Assembly (NCBI RefSeq): GCF_001411555.2
Contig: NC_049909.1
Location: forward strand, 2,775,875 to 2,839,874
Length of the DNA stretch: 64,000 nt
Direction of reading: 5' to 3'
Source of the DNA: Juglans regia
Taxonomy: Eukaryota > Streptophyta > Magnoliopsida > Fagales > Juglandaceae
The position numbers were made by a program, and so were the translations under genes. Shown here piece by piece: positions 35,758-48,258 of the stretch (position 1 is its first letter; every line of letters starts with the position of its first letter). The notes under the pieces are model-generated. The model was not told the DNA's origin and searched no databases. It saw only the letters and a list, made by a program, of their open reading frames with translations.

Positions 35758-36801
35758 CGCCTAAGCCCATGGGGATTGGGTGATATGGGTAGTGGTGTAA
35801 GGAGCTAAAATATCAGCTTGCATTTTATCATCTTGTGTCACTTGTGCAAAGTGAATAGTGCCCTAAATCACCATGACTTCATCAATTCAGGTGCTACATT
35901 GATCTTAAGGGTGCTAGTCAGGTTGTGGTGCAAAAGGAAGAGAAGAAAAACAAAACAAAATCAAGCATGAAGTAGATGGGTTCAATGGTGGTTTTCTTGG
36001 GCAGTTTTGATCATGCCTTTGACTCATCCTCTTGTCTTATCTCCATGACTGCTTTGTGAAGGTCATAAGCCATTCTTGAAAGGCTTTCTAGATGAGTGAA
36101 TGGTTCTTAGTTGGCTGCCAAGTGATGATGAAGTGACAACTCAAATGAAGGAAAGTGGATTGCCAAAATGAAGGTGGTTTGATGCCTTTGGTTTGTTGCT
36201 TTCTTTGAGTGGGAAAGATTGGTCGAAAGCTCGTGATGACCATGATGACTTCTTGGGGATTGGGTGGTGATGGAGGGGGCATGGGATGGTGGCTTAGCCA
36301 TGGGCAGAAGGGGGTTGAAACTCAACCAACTTGGTTCCCATCCAATTAGTGCCCAAGGTGAAATCACTTTTGGTGTTTTGATTTGGTTTTTGATTTTTAT
36401 TTTTTGAAACCAAATTCGTCTATGGCTTGGTTTGGGTCTAAAGGGATCATATGAGGTGTTTAAAGATTATAGTTCCCTTGAGAAAAATGCACAAAAAGAT
36501 TAGACTTAAGGGCAAAACAGTCCATTGCACACAAAGGGCACACATGTGTGCCGATTGGTGTAGTTTGGGGTTTTGATTTGTCATCTCTTCTAATGGCTTG
36601 TGTGGAGCTTTATCTAGGGTCCTAATATGATCTAAGAATGATGTAATTGAATAATGAATCAAGAAAATTTCATATAAAAAAGGCTAAAAAGATTAATAAA
36701 GAAAATTAAGCTCTAAAACATGGTTTAAAGATCACTAATCATGGATGAGTTAATTAATGGTCTTAATCCAATTTCAAAACTTAATTTGGGTACTTAGGGT
36801 A

Positions 36802-37247
36802 TGTAACACCCCAATGGAAGGCTCAAACCATATGACCCATATTCCAAAAGAACTAGTCAATGATACAATTGGAATCTCATTGGAACCTTATAAAGAGCAA
36901 GAACTTCTCATTCCCAAGCAACGTGGGATCTCATACACCACCTACCCTTATCCATATCATATGGGATATCACAATCTACCCCCCTTAAATTCTTGATGTC
37001 CTTGTCGGGCCTGTCCATTGTAGGTGACATGGCTCAAGTCCCACATTTCTGGTTGAGATAGTCTCTGATATCATTTGTAACGTCCCAATGGAAGGCCCAA
37101 ACCACATGGTCCATACTCCAAAAGAACTAGTCAATGATACAATTGGAGCCTCATTGGAACCTTATAAAGAGCAAGAACTTCTCCTTCCCAAGCAACGTGG
37201 GATCCCATACACCACCTATCCTTATCCATATCATATAGGATATCACA
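36802..37247 (-). mobile_element. TRIM (miniature LTR retrotransposon), 446 bp, complete
   Basis: Two direct repeats of exactly 172 bp (36802-36973 and 37076-37247) start TGTAAC and end TATCACA, with about ten or so differences. They bracket a 102-bp interior, and the host 5-mer GGGTA flanks both sides (36797-36801, 37248-37252). In minus orientation the interior begins ATGATATCAGAGAC, like the initiator Met tRNA primer site, and ends in a purine tract (TTTAAGGGGGGTAGAT). So the element reads right to left. It has no coding capacity and must use enzymes from another element. I see no 5S-like block, so it is not Cassandra. Confidence 0.85.
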
Positions 37248-37549
37248 GGGTATGACATGGGTTTGAGGAAACTCGTGGCATGGTGTATTGGGCTTCAAAT
37301 TAAAGAGTGAATAGAAGCAAAACAAGCCTTTAGGCCTTGTGGGGCTTAAAAGGGTCATGAGTGTGGGTTAATGGTCCATAGGCTTTGTTGAGTGGATGAG
37401 AGGCTTTGTTTCTAGATTTTAAGGGATTAAAAGAGTTCTTAAGATTCACAAAGATGGGGTTTGAAAGACTTACCTTGACATAATTGGGCCATGGGTCAAA
37501 ACAACAACATGCTTGGCCCAAAAGGCCTTATGCCTTCCTCATACTTTGA

Positions 37550-37730
37550 AGAGTGAGATGAAAGTTTTTTGTTTTAGATGAAAGTTTAAAATATTATTAT
37601 TTATTTGAGATTTGAAAAAGTTGAATTGAGATTTGAAAAAGTTGAATTGTTTATTATATTTTGTGTGAGAATTTGGAATAGTTGTAATATGAAATGAGAT
37701 AAGATGAAAAATCTCATCTTGTCTTTGCCC
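37550..37730. repeat. likely MITE fragment
   Basis: Contains a tandem TTGAGATTTGAAAAAGTTGAA, GAGATAAGATGAAAAATCTC, and a right edge with CCCCCAAAC. The style matches the Tourist-like family, but I cannot define ends. Confidence 0.35.
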
Positions 37731-38329
37731 CCAAACCTGCCCTCTCCTATAAGGCTTGGTTTAAGGCTTCTAAAGCTTGGCTAAATGTCCTAAAGTTTTG
37801 AAGGCCTTAATAGAATTACTAATGAGTTTGCTTATCTAATACTTCATGCTTAATAATTAATGATGCTAAGTGACATAGTCTAAATAAATCTAGCTATCTC
37901 CATTGAAATAAATAAATAAAATAAACAAACAAAATAATATAATAATAGTAATAAAAAAAACATTTAAAACTCAAAATCATAAGTTTTAATCTAAGGACGT
38001 TTAAAGATGAATCCTAATAGTTAATTAGGTGGGATATTATATCCTCCCCCTTAAAACAAGATTTTGTCCTCGAAATTAGGGTCAAAGTAAGACGTGCATT
38101 AAAGAAAAGTTAAGTGTTAATCACCAACTATGCTATAGCTCAAGGCTCAATAGGGGTCTCTTATCGCCATCCTCTGACATCTCATCCTAAGTGTGGTAAT
38201 AAAACTCATCCTCCTCTGAATCATATATTATTTTATATTTTATTTGATCAAGATAATAAATTAGATGAAAATTACATCATAACTTATATAATAACTATAT
38301 AAAATTAATATATTAAATTATTAAAAATA

Positions 38330-38505
38330 TATATAGGAGTTTGGTCTGGTCCAGTCTGAAATTTATAAACACGGGGACCAAACCGAATTTTCTCAATCCA
38401 CAATTTGTGGGATCGAGACTGACCGGTCTTAACTTCGGTCTGGTCCAGTCCGATCCGGTCGATTTTTCTGGTCTAGACCAAAACTCCTTACACCCCTAGT
38501 AAGGC
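38330..38505. mobile_element. MITE-like element rich in GGTCTGGTCC
   Basis: Left TAGGAGTTTGGTCTGGTCC pairs with the right end read backwards (CTAGGGGTGTAAGGAGTTTTGG). The ACACCCCTAG terminus recalls hAT-type MITEs, but no 8-bp duplication is clear. Confidence 0.45.
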
Positions 38506-40650
38506 TCTCTTCTTTCTGCATCTTCCTTTTTTTTTTTGCACTCTCCTCTTTCCCAGCTATCCCTTTTTTGCTTTTTCATTTTTCAAACGGCTGGAACAGA
38601 TGTACACCATCTTCTCCCATGTGAAAAATATTTTTTTTCCAAGAAAAAGTTGGATGTGGTGCAAGCAATAGAGGCAGCAACTTGGTGATGCCTTTTCTTC
38701 TCTACTCTTACAAACATTTTTGGGCTCCTGGAAAACCCTAGATTGATTTATGGAATTTCTAAATTTTGGGTTATTATAAAACCCTAAATCAATCTATGAT
38801 GTGATTTCAAAACTTTTGAAACAAAGGAATTAACTGAAACAGACAGCAACGAGACAAAGGGAGTAAGTGAAAACTTGAACACCCAAATAGAGATCAGACC
38901 TGAAACTTTTGCTTATGAGAATTTACACGGCCAAAAGAATACAAATACCACTTGAAACTCGTCCGCACCGAAATCTATTTGCAACCTGAAACAGATCGAC
39001 AACGAAACAAATACCACCAAACGGAAGAGTGAATAAGCGGCTAGAGAAATCCAAAGTTAGAGAAAATCCACACCAAACCAAAGACCCAGACTATCCCCTA
39101 GGGTTTTGCTGCCACGGCTAGAGGAAATAGTCGGCTAGACAGAATTTTCAGACCGCAAAAGATCTTTCTTTTTTAATAATAATAATGATGTGCAGTGACA
39201 GGTGTCACTGCCATGTCAGCGCGTGTCCAAAACCGCGTATTTAGTTAGTACAGGTAGCAGGACTCTAGTTGTTGTTTGCATTATCTACACATCAAGCATC
39301 ATCTCAGCAACCCAGAACAACTACACATCATCTTCACAGCCTAGTAAATATGATAAACTCTAACACAAATGTCATGTCACCAACTTCTAGCATACATGGC
39401 AGCTTTGAAAATAGCCCTTCAATGAGTCGATGATAACAGAACAAACAAGTTGGGTACTTACTCTGTAGCATTGTGGTACAAGACCTTGATCAGAACTTAA
39501 CCTTTGAAAACTAGCTCGCAACAAGAGTGCTGACCCAATGATACCCTCTTTTCTCTTTTTTGGTGACTCAACTCCATATATCAGTATTCAATAACTTAGC
39601 ACTATATCCATACATTACCAACACATTAATCTATCCTCACGGTATTTCACTCCTAGACCTGGCTACAAAGTCAAGTTGCATTAGATCCCCATACCGTGGT
39701 GTAGGGCTCTAATATTAAAAGATACAAACACTCGGGTACAACTCACCCTTGAAACCAGCTTGCAGGGGAAGGGTTCCCAAGAGCTTATATACACAGGATG
39801 AAACTTGTACTTAAGTCATGTAAGACACCTGAATCCTGACAGAATTTGTTTGAGGAATGCAGAAATGGGTTGTCTCAAAAATCTACTTAGAAATTAGCAG
39901 CTGTACAATCTGTCTCGATGTCATATTGCTTCCCACTCAGCCGATACAAGTCATACACAAGCCTCACATGGACGAGTGAATTGCGGTTGAGCCAAATTAT
40001 GAGAAAGAGGCCAATGCAAAACCGTAAATTAAAAGACAAAGCAGAATTTTTATATTCCTATTTTCCCTTTATTTGAACCAAGAAATTCAGTTAATAGTTT
40101 TATTACATTTATAACAAAGAAGCTAATGGAGTTGTATCATATAGAATTAAGCATAAAGTTCTTTGAATTGAGTTTTCACAGGAAAGTCGGACTAGGTTGC
40201 GTTTGAATGCTAACTGCTAAGGTGATTTGAGGTATTTCCATACGTTAGACTATACTCATCATTCAAACGCTCACAAGTATGCCCATCTGAAGTGATCTCA
40301 AGGGGTCATGTGTTTTCATCACTGTTTACTGAGACGACAAAATACTGATGAGACCCACTACTTTTTCAACTTCCCGTAAAAAGCAACTTACATCCAAAAG
40401 CATCCTAAATAGAACTCACTTCTAAGAGACTATCCTCGCGCGCGCGTGTGTGAACTCCAACACATTCATGGGTATTATACAAGTCATACATGATACATAG
40501 GTATGCAATGCACGCATTATAAACCAGAAATTCCGATAAATCTCATTTGAAGGGAAGCACAATTGGTTCTGAACGCATATTCAACATCACATTCCAAAAG
40601 ATAGAAAACGGAAGAAGAAAGGTACAATACAGCAATATAGTAGCATTTAA
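38506..40650. other. gene-flanking DNA with no recognised gene
   Basis: Holds a perfect hairpin at 39192-39211 and a probable MITE at 40190-40412 (left GGTTGCGTTTGAATG, right CATCCAAAAGCATCC). It may include 3' flank of the small gene at 40652. No protein frame recognised. Confidence 0.4.
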
Positions 40651-40651
40651 C

Positions 40652-41100
40652 TCATTTTGGACCGAGATTTGTTCTACTGGTAACAGGGAAAGGAGGTAAT
40701 CGGAGCACAGCTTCCTCATTCTCCAACGGGTCCGATCTCAGAATCTAAAAAATAGTAGAAATTGAAATCTATGTAAGTTACCATTAGTCTTAAATCGACA
40801 AAATGAATAAACTTATGCTCTAAGCGATAAACACACACAAAAGGAAAACTTACAATAAAATAAAACTGCACGCGTCAGGAAAATCAATAAATATATATAT
40901 TTATATATATATATAAATATATAATATACAGAGAGAGAGAGAGAGAGTACTGGATCTTGCAGGACAGGCTTGGTGTCATCTTGAGCAGGTCTGAAAGGGG
41001 GTTTTGGTTTGTGAGGTTGCCCCGAACTGCTTTGGATATTGTTATTGTTGTTGTTGGTTCCGGTGGTTGTTGATTTGATCGAAATCTCCGGAACTTTCAT
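40652..41100 (-). CDS. small two-exon gene, 80-residue protein of unknown function
   Basis: Exon 1 is 41100-40951 (50 codons, ends CCA|GTACTC). Exon 2 is 40744-40652, after a TTTTTTAG acceptor, stop TGA. The join is in phase. The product opens MKVPEISIKS, has an asparagine run from an AAC/AAT repeat, then a proline- and lysine-rich part (HKPKPPFRPAQDD). Exon 2 gives LRSDPLENEEAVLRLPPFP. There is no signal peptide or membrane segment; it looks soluble and partly disordered. The exon 2 motif reads like a conserved plant small-protein motif, but I cannot name the family. It is followed upstream by the SNARE gene, 1.7 kb away on the same strand. Confidence 0.6.
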
Positions 41101-41214
41101 TGTTGCAACACTCTCTCACACTCAGTCACAGGAAATGAGGGGCGGCCCAAGCCTAAGCTCGCCCAAGGCAGGGGCTTAAAATTTAAAAAGTGATGCATTA
41201 CTCTGTTTTTTTTT

Positions 41215-41830
41215 TTTTTTTAGGATGCAAAAATTAACCGAATCGGTTCGGTTTGGTTTTAGATCAATCTGGTCCGAAATCGGTTTCTTTAATTTTAAAA
41301 TTAGTCGATATGGATCCAGTTCCGATTTTATGCTTTTCCGGTTCACTATATTATATATATTAAATTAATTTTATAATATATAATATATAATAATATAAAT
41401 TATAATTATATATAAAATAATATTATTATAATTTATAATAAAAAATTTTAATTTTAAACATAAAAATTTATTTGATCATATGCTTTAAATATAATATATA
41501 TAAATAACATTTTATGGCCTAATAAATTCTCGATATATTCCTTTTGATAAATACATAATATATTAGTAATACTAATATACATTAGTATATTAATTACATT
41601 TCACTTTAATTAATTAGTATACTAATGCATATCAATATATTAATTACATTTTATGTCCAAATACTAATATTATTAAAATCGAAAAACTAGACCCAACCGG
41701 ACCGAAACTAACAAAATCGGAAGTACCAGTTTAAAAGGATAACTAGTGGGTAATCGATTTTCAAAAATACAACACCAGTACATACCGATTTGATCCAAAA
41801 TCAGACCGAACCGGACTGATTACACTCCTA
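41215..41830. mobile_element. non-autonomous element with ACCGAACCGG-type inverted ends
   Basis: Left TTAACCGAATCGGTTCGGTT and right ACCGAACCGGACTGATTACA are inverted repeats around an AT-rich middle. The right end ACTCCTAG resembles the termini at 38330-38505. No coding frame. Confidence 0.5.
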
Positions 41831-41849
41831 GGCACTATAGCCACCAAAA

Positions 41850-42010
41850 CATTGTTTCTAGAAGTGTATTCAATTTTTTTCCGTGTATTTTTTCAATATT
41901 TTTAAGCATTTAAAAAAAATTTTATAACATTATTAAAAAATACTTTCTTAATCATTAAATAAAACAAAAAAATAAACAGTTAGGATACATTATTAGGATC
42001 CCTAGCATTT
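41850..42010. repeat. fragment of the 2236-2638/2715-2990 MITE family
   Basis: Core phrase TTTTTAAGCATTTAAAAAAA, then CATTATTAAAAAATACTTTC and TTAATCATTAAAT, matching the inverted core of those elements. One end is missing. Confidence 0.45.
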
Positions 42011-42633
42011 TCCTTACTCTTTAGTAAAGAAAAGAAACCAACCAATAATCTTTTTTTAAAGAAGTTAATTACGTGGACAAGTTCCACACCCTTATTTTAC
42101 AAATAGTAGAGTGTATTATTAAAATGTGAGTTTTTTCATGTGTATTAAATTTTTTTATTTTTTCAAAATGAGTGTAGAATTTATACATATTAAAACTGTA
42201 TAAAACAATATAGAATATTTTTTACTAATGACTAAACATAGAATCTAGCTATTACAAGAGCTTGGACAGTGGACACAGACTCTGTTACCATAAAATTCTC
42301 AAAATTTTCCTCCACTAAATGGCATCTGATCCACTGCACCTTGATATATAATCAAGTCTTGTTCATGTTAACAGCATGGAAGATGTGCTTTAAGCACACT
42401 GGCTTACAAATATAATTTTTCATTATGAAAAGCCAATCTTATTTACTGACCATACATCGTCCAAGAAAATCAAATGAGTTTTCTTCAGTTTCCATCAAAT
42501 CCGAATAAAAATAAACCGTGTATACGAAAGTTTGTAAAGTTTCCAATTCTGACCATAGGAAATTGAGATTTCTTTCAGGATGGCTTTTACATCATCATTG
42601 CCACTCTCTCAACATGAGCAGAATTTAAAACTT

Positions 42634-42652
42634 ACACACACACACACACACA
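42634..42652. repeat. CA microsatellite
   Basis: About ten CA units, 130 bases beyond the SNARE stop codon, in the probable 3' UTR or flank. Confidence 0.7.
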
Positions 42653-42782
42653 CCAAAGGGGTTCTAATCCCTTTCCACGGGCGCTTTAAGAGAAACAATT
42701 ATTAGAGAATTTGGGTTTCGGAAGGGGTCACAAGTATTTTAGCAGGGCAGTGCACAAGGCATTAGAAGTGCAAATCCTCACC

Positions 42783-45700
42783 CTACTTTCCAAGTAAATG
42801 ACGAGCACGTCGACTAGCATCTTTTACACGTGTGTCTATCACATCAACATCATCATCGAAATGATCCAAAGCCTTGTTCTGACTGCAAGAATCATGAGTA
42901 ATGTAATTAAGGAATAAATTTACAGTTTCAAGAACTTGGCCACCTCGCTTTGTTCAGAAGGTTGAAAGGGGAGAGTCAGAGAATGCAGGATGTTTTAAAA
43001 TGGCAAAACATCAAATAGACGAATGAATCAACACAACCAACCTCTCAATTTCAGAGCCCATGTCAATAGCCATTTCCTTGAGCTCTCCCAATAGATTACT
43101 TAGATCAGACAGCGCATCATCTTGCTTTGCCTTTTCCACCTGCTAACACAAATGAATGAGATTGAATGACAGATATATACTGCATTGGAAAGCTAGAAAA
43201 CTTCAATACACACAACCTAACAGAGTTTGGAGGCAGATGTTTCCTATTCATGAGTAAACATTATGAACAAAGACGTCTAAAAAGAAAAGAAAAGGATTCT
43301 TTTCTTTGTTTCTTTTGGAGAAAGAAATGGTGAGGGAAAGGAGGTAAATTACAAAAAGTTGAAAAAACTATAGATGGGAGTTTATCATGTGTTCAAGCTC
43401 AAGCCCAGGATATCAAAACCCAGATTTGCCTGGCAAGCCCAGAAGCTTCTTCAGAAAAAAAGTCAAAAATAAAGCAAACAAAGCATAATCTGAGCATGGT
43501 TTGCTAGAATCAAAATTATTTTGATTGTAGCTTGCTAGGAATCAAGTTGAATTGGCCAAAACAAAAACAAAAAGAGAGGGGGAAAGCAAAATTTGGGTTG
43601 GCCCAGTTTGTGTAGTCAGGTTGGACGGCTCAGTTTGAATGAAATTAGGAACTGAACAAATACCCTACGCATAATAATGAAAACCCATTTTGAGCATGTC
43701 TTATATTTCAATTAATACATACATGTTGTTTTTGATACGCTGTTTTTGTATTTTTTATAGATATATGAAATTTTATTAATAGGAATGAAGGAATAGGCAT
43801 AACTCAAGTACACGGGATGTATTCAAGAGAAAACAGTTGGTCAAAGGCTATAAATAGATACAAGAAAATTATGAAAGCTCGATCCGTTGAAGTCTATTGC
43901 AATTTCCCATAGAAATAAAGTATTGAATAAAAAACATCTAAGTTCATCCATTGAGCATTCCTTGTCTTCAAAGTTCCATTTGTGGTCCAATAGAATGAAC
44001 GGACAACGAATTTCCCTTTCCTAGAGGGAAACCCAAAACGTGTTGCTTTCGTATTTTATGGCGAATGAATTTAAACTAAAGCAAACAGATGACCCCTCAA
44101 AACCCAATCTGGATTAACTCGGTCAAGCGAACAGATAACCCCTCAAAGTAATGTTGTTTCATGCTTTGTTAAAAAAAAAAAAGAGCTTATTGCTCGATTA
44201 TGAAAAGACGAACATACCTCAACTTTCTGAAGTGCATTTATGGGTTCAGCAGATGGGTTTAGTGTGTTTGACGATCCATTGGCTGTATTCAATCCTAACC
44301 TTTCCTTCTGCTCCAAGTGGTTGAGGTTTCTCCTGGATGAATCATCTGTATAACCAAAAAAAACCACATATAAAGAAAACAGAGCAAAAGATGATAATGA
44401 AAAAGGACAGATAGCAAAGAGTTGCAAGGCAGAGATGGTTCAGTCATTGCCAGTCTTCTTTGATCATTTTCCAAAACCAATATAATTTTTATTTGTTTTT
44501 TCAGGGGAGGGGAGGAGGGCAATGAGCCATGGCATTTATAGAATAGAAAGAAAATTAACCTCCTATGATAACAGGGCCACTTATTGGGCGTGTCTTCTTT
44601 GGCTTCCAAGTCTTAGAGAACATGCCTCCAAGACTTCCAAGAAGCTTCTCACCCTGAAATCAGCAAATAATAATGAAATGAAACTGTTTCTTTAAATTCA
44701 GAATATCAATAAAGAAAATCCCAAGACAACAATATAAAAATCAAGAGGACCATAGTTGCCATTAAAGGACTGAAATGCAAAAAGAAGCAATATTTCCTAC
44801 GTCAAGACTCCCATGAAGAATATACTTGTACTAACCCGGATTGTGTATAGCAAGGTGGTAAATGAAATTCCAAATTGCTTGAAAGAGATAAGTACTTACA
44901 CTCTATAATATTTCCAAAAGGCTCTAATTGTAATATTGACTAATTCTTTTAGAATATAGGCCGATATGTGGCTTGGAATGTTACAATACTACTTCGGAAT
45001 TGAGACTACAAGTCATATGTCTTCACATTTTGAATTTTTTTTCATGGAAAGTATTTGTTGATTGACGATTCTGCAATTCCATGAAGATGTGAAATTAATA
45101 TACGACGAGAAACTCCATAAAAAAGTGCAAGGAAATCTACGATGCATGTATATTAAACAAGAGTACAATAGGAAGACAGGATGCAAAAAGCAATATCAGT
45201 ATGTGAAACTGATATAAGCGTTCGATCCCTCCCTTCCTCAAGCATAAAATGAACATGACAAATATAATAGAAACCTGCAGGTGACATTTGATGAAAAATA
45301 CATTAGAAATCAAAAGATTAACTTCTCTTGCTCTTATCTTAAAAAATACTAAATCTATGAAGACTGAAGAGATATGATTAGAGAAAAGCTTTATTCACAA
45401 AAGGATCTCACAAAAATAAACCTACAAATTGATATGATTTGATGTAGTATGTTAGATTGAAAGTTCTTTTTGTTACAAAGTAGATTTGATGTAACACAAG
45501 TAATGTCAGTTTGTAAGTTTACTTTTGTGAGATCCTTTGTGGATTTAACACTTCTCATATATTCAGTCTGCATCGTGTTAATTCCTGTAAAAATAATATA
45601 ACACGAGAAACTCCACAAAATGAAGTGTGAGGAATCCTGACGATGTACGTTATTTAAAACAAGAGTACAATAGGAAAGCAGGATTGAAAAAGGAACATCA

Positions 45701-47082
45701 ATATATGAAAATCAGATCCATCAAGTGGTCTCTCTGTCTCTGTAAAGTGGGAGTACTAATTGCTCAAATAAATAACAACAAAGAATGAGAAGATTCCTCC
45801 AAAAAGCATAACATGCACACAACAAATATAATAGAAATCCTACAGGTGACATTTGATGACAACTACATAAGAAATTCAAAAGATCACCTACTCTTTACTC
45901 TTATCTTATAAAATACCAAGTCTATGAAGATATATTTAGTCCACTTCTGATTAAAATATTTATCTTTGACTCTTGGAGCATGGGCTATTTTATTAAGGTC
46001 ATACCTATACACACTGGTTGATGGAGGAACGGCAAAATGAATCAGCACATTGACATAGTGGTGGCAGTTGAGGATGGTGGTGCAGGAAGACAGTGCAGCA
46101 GAGGACTAGTTGTGGTAATAATGATAGGGTGATTGTACATATCTGGTGATAGGATTGGCAGAGCAGCAGGTTATAGATCGGTTGTGCTCATCTCGATTAG
46201 TTTTCCTCATCACCATTGCTCATTGTTTCCATCCAGGTGGCAACAGTTAGAAAGCTTAGTGAAGTGTTGTATATTAGGTTTATTGGATAGGAGTGGTGCC
46301 AAAAATTATAAAGCTACGACTCCTTGGGGTCTCAAACTGGAGACAGGATTGAGCAAAAAATAAAAAGATATTTTCCCAATGCAGAGACATTACAAATCAA
46401 ATTTCTAAAGCATGCAGCTGACATCCAAAATCGATATCTACATATTATCATAGAGAGTGAGCAATATCAAAGACAACCATGTGATCCTCACATATTAGAA
46501 ATTTATACTTTGACAAACATGAAACATATCACTTTAATTTGCCTTCTATAAACTAATTTCTTATAGTAGATATTCTGATACGCAAACGAGCCATACCCGA
46601 CTAAGATCGTGATCAATGTCAGCAGCACCCATGTGGGTCCGGGTAAGTTGCTCACCCTGCTGGTGCAAGGTGACCAAAGTTTTGGTAGCATTGTCTCTTA
46701 TGTCCTCTGCTATCTTCACACAACCTTTGACTGCTGTCGTAGTCTCCTCAGCCTTGTACACGGCATAGTTCTCCAGCTCTTGCACAGATTGGTTCTCTAA
46801 TCCACCAGAGTCATGGAAAGCATTCTTGTACCTGTTTCTCTCTGCTGAAGTAAGTGCATAAGAAGATGAAGAAGAGGAGGTTGTTTTCTGCTCTTTATCA
46901 TCAAAAGGGTTGGTTCCAAAGTTTGGTGTAACCTCAGAAGAAGTCCTCGAGGAATTGTGTTTTCGCTTATTATCCAACTCATCATCATGGCCAAAAGGGT
47001 TCAAGCTAGAGGGAACAGAATTTCCAGGATCAACTGAGTTATGTTTAGCAATCTTCAAGGGAGATTTCTTTAAACCAAACAT
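42783..47082 (-). CDS. SNAP33: SNAP33-type SNARE (SNAP25 family), 301 residues, five exons
   Basis: A t-SNARE with two helices (Qb and Qc) that pairs with a plasma-membrane syntaxin and a vesicle SNARE in exocytosis, cell-plate formation and defence secretion. Exons: 47082-46597, 44653-44560, 44345-44218, 43139-43042, 42882-42783, all GT/AG and in phase. The N-terminus (MFGLKKSPLK) is followed by a disordered NPF-bearing region (LNPFGHDDE, TNPFDD). Qb helix: about residues 95-162 (ENYAVYKAEETTTAVKGCVK to DHDLSR). Linker: GEKLLGSLGGMFSKTWKPKK. Qc helix: about 215-295 (QDDALSDLSNLLGELKEMAI to HLLGK). As in plant SNAP33 there is no palmitoylated cysteine cluster in the linker. Length fits the family (about 300). 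A 5' UTR intron is likely (acceptor at 47189; possible leader exon around 48217-48260 with donor GAG|GTACCC). Confidence 0.93.
43752..44040 (-). mobile_element. 5'-truncated LINE tail in SNARE intron 3
   Basis: Related to the 3' end of the LINE at 29958: GTTGAAGTCTATTGCAAT here and ATTGAAGTCTACAGCAAT there, with matching TCCTTGTCTTCAAA. Same transcriptional direction as the SNARE gene. Only the last ~250 bases survive. Confidence 0.6.
45105..45935. repeat. intron 1 duplication, two diverged copies
   Basis: 45105-45370 and 45604-45935 share phrases in the same order: AACAAGAGTACAATAGGAA, AAATATAATAGAAA, CAGGTGACATTTGATGA, TCTTATCTTA and TCTATGAAGA. Spacing is about 490 bases; a MITE lies between the copies. 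Confidence 0.65.
45394..45543. mobile_element. short palindromic MITE in SNARE intron 1
   Basis: Left AAGGATCTCACAAAAATAAA and right TTTACTTTTGTGAGATCCTT are inverted repeats. This is the common plant MITE form with GGATCTCACAAAAGTAAA ends. About 150 bp, no coding. Confidence 0.65.
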
Positions 47083-48258
47083 TTTGCAATGAAAAATATG
47101 CAGAATTCAGTCAAAAAAAGTTGATTGTGTACGAGCTCTTGCATATAAAACACCGATACTATTGAATCGTACAGAAATTAACAATGATCCTGCAAAGGAA
47201 AACAAGAACAATATGTGAGATTGCACCACCGGTTACAATGAGAAAATCGATAGCCAACAAGCCAAATTCAAAGAGCATTTAGTGTAAAAAATTATAAAGT
47301 CTTCGAGACTTTTAAAAAAAAAAAAGCTTACAAAGTAAAATTGTAAAGAATAATCCAAAGCCACCAGAACTGAAAGATTCAAAGAGAGAGGAATAAAAAA
47401 AATAAACCCAAGAGCAATCTAACCAAGGCAGTTCATTGCTATAAATAGGTAACCATTAAAGAGGGGAAAAATTACTACGAGGTTGACCATAACTTACCCG
47501 AAATTCCAAAAGCAAAGAGGTGAGGTGACCAAAGGAAGCACGAAAAGTTAATCATAGATTTCTATTATTAATTTTTGAAGATTAACATACCGGGGGCCAC
47601 TTTGGCGAGAAACGAAATAGATCAAATGGTATAAAAGTTCAAACAAAATACGTATTATCTTTTGGTTAAAAATTAATAAAAAAGATTTCAAAGAATCAAC
47701 ATACTCGAATATTCTGCCAGGTTGCGAAAAAAAATACAGGAAAAGTCGTGAATCTAAAATTATTGATCGTTCGAGGATAGAGAAAACCAGAACGAGGATC
47801 CCAAGACAGCGGTTTCACTCGGTTGACTTAAAATTTCTCTAACAGCAATAAAACAGTAGAAATGTCGTTTTCTTTTCCATTTCATTCCTGTTTTCTCACC
47901 AACCAAAAAGTGAATCAGGACAGAAAATAATCAAAAAGTGAACCCGTGTACGATATTACAAAAAGTACCCGAAAGTTTAAGGACAAGTCCACAGAAGGAT
48001 TATCAAGCACATGCTAGTAGAAGGGATTTCGGCTTTATAGCCCGTAAGAAACTAGAAAAAGGAAGAAAATGGAAATAGTATTGATGTTACTAAAAATAAA
48101 ACAAGAGAAGCCAAGATTAAAAGAAAAATAGAGTAAATCCATCAAAACCCAGAAAAAGAATCCATCGTTTAAACACATCAATAATTATGATCAGTGGGTA
48201 ACTCGATCTGGGTACCTCAAAAGCTCCACCAAATCATGAGGGACAATATCCTGCACGA

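Larger units (their letters stand above)
27357..38041 (-). mobile_element. long gypsy-type LTR (A), split by insertions
   Basis: Left end TGTGACGCCCCCAA; right end a decayed GGTGGGATATTATA where related copies have GGGGTGTTACA. Read on the minus strand this is TGTAACACCC...GGGGGCGTCACA, the terminal style of long LTRs in the Tekay/Del group of Ty3/gypsy elements. Outside the right edge, 38042-38080 read on the minus strand gives GAGGACAAAATCTTG and a purine tract, as expected just before a 3' LTR. Removing the LINE, TRIM and MITE leaves about 4.2 kb, close to the 4.29 kb of the solo LTR at 53365. Homologous phrases link it to LTR B (for example 28286-28400 with 57655-57780, and 37248-37300 with 59460-59520). 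Confidence 0.7.

Noticed and set aside
36802..37247. Cassandra TRIM
   Set aside because: Right size and ends, but I find no 5S rRNA-like block with its promoter boxes in the repeats.
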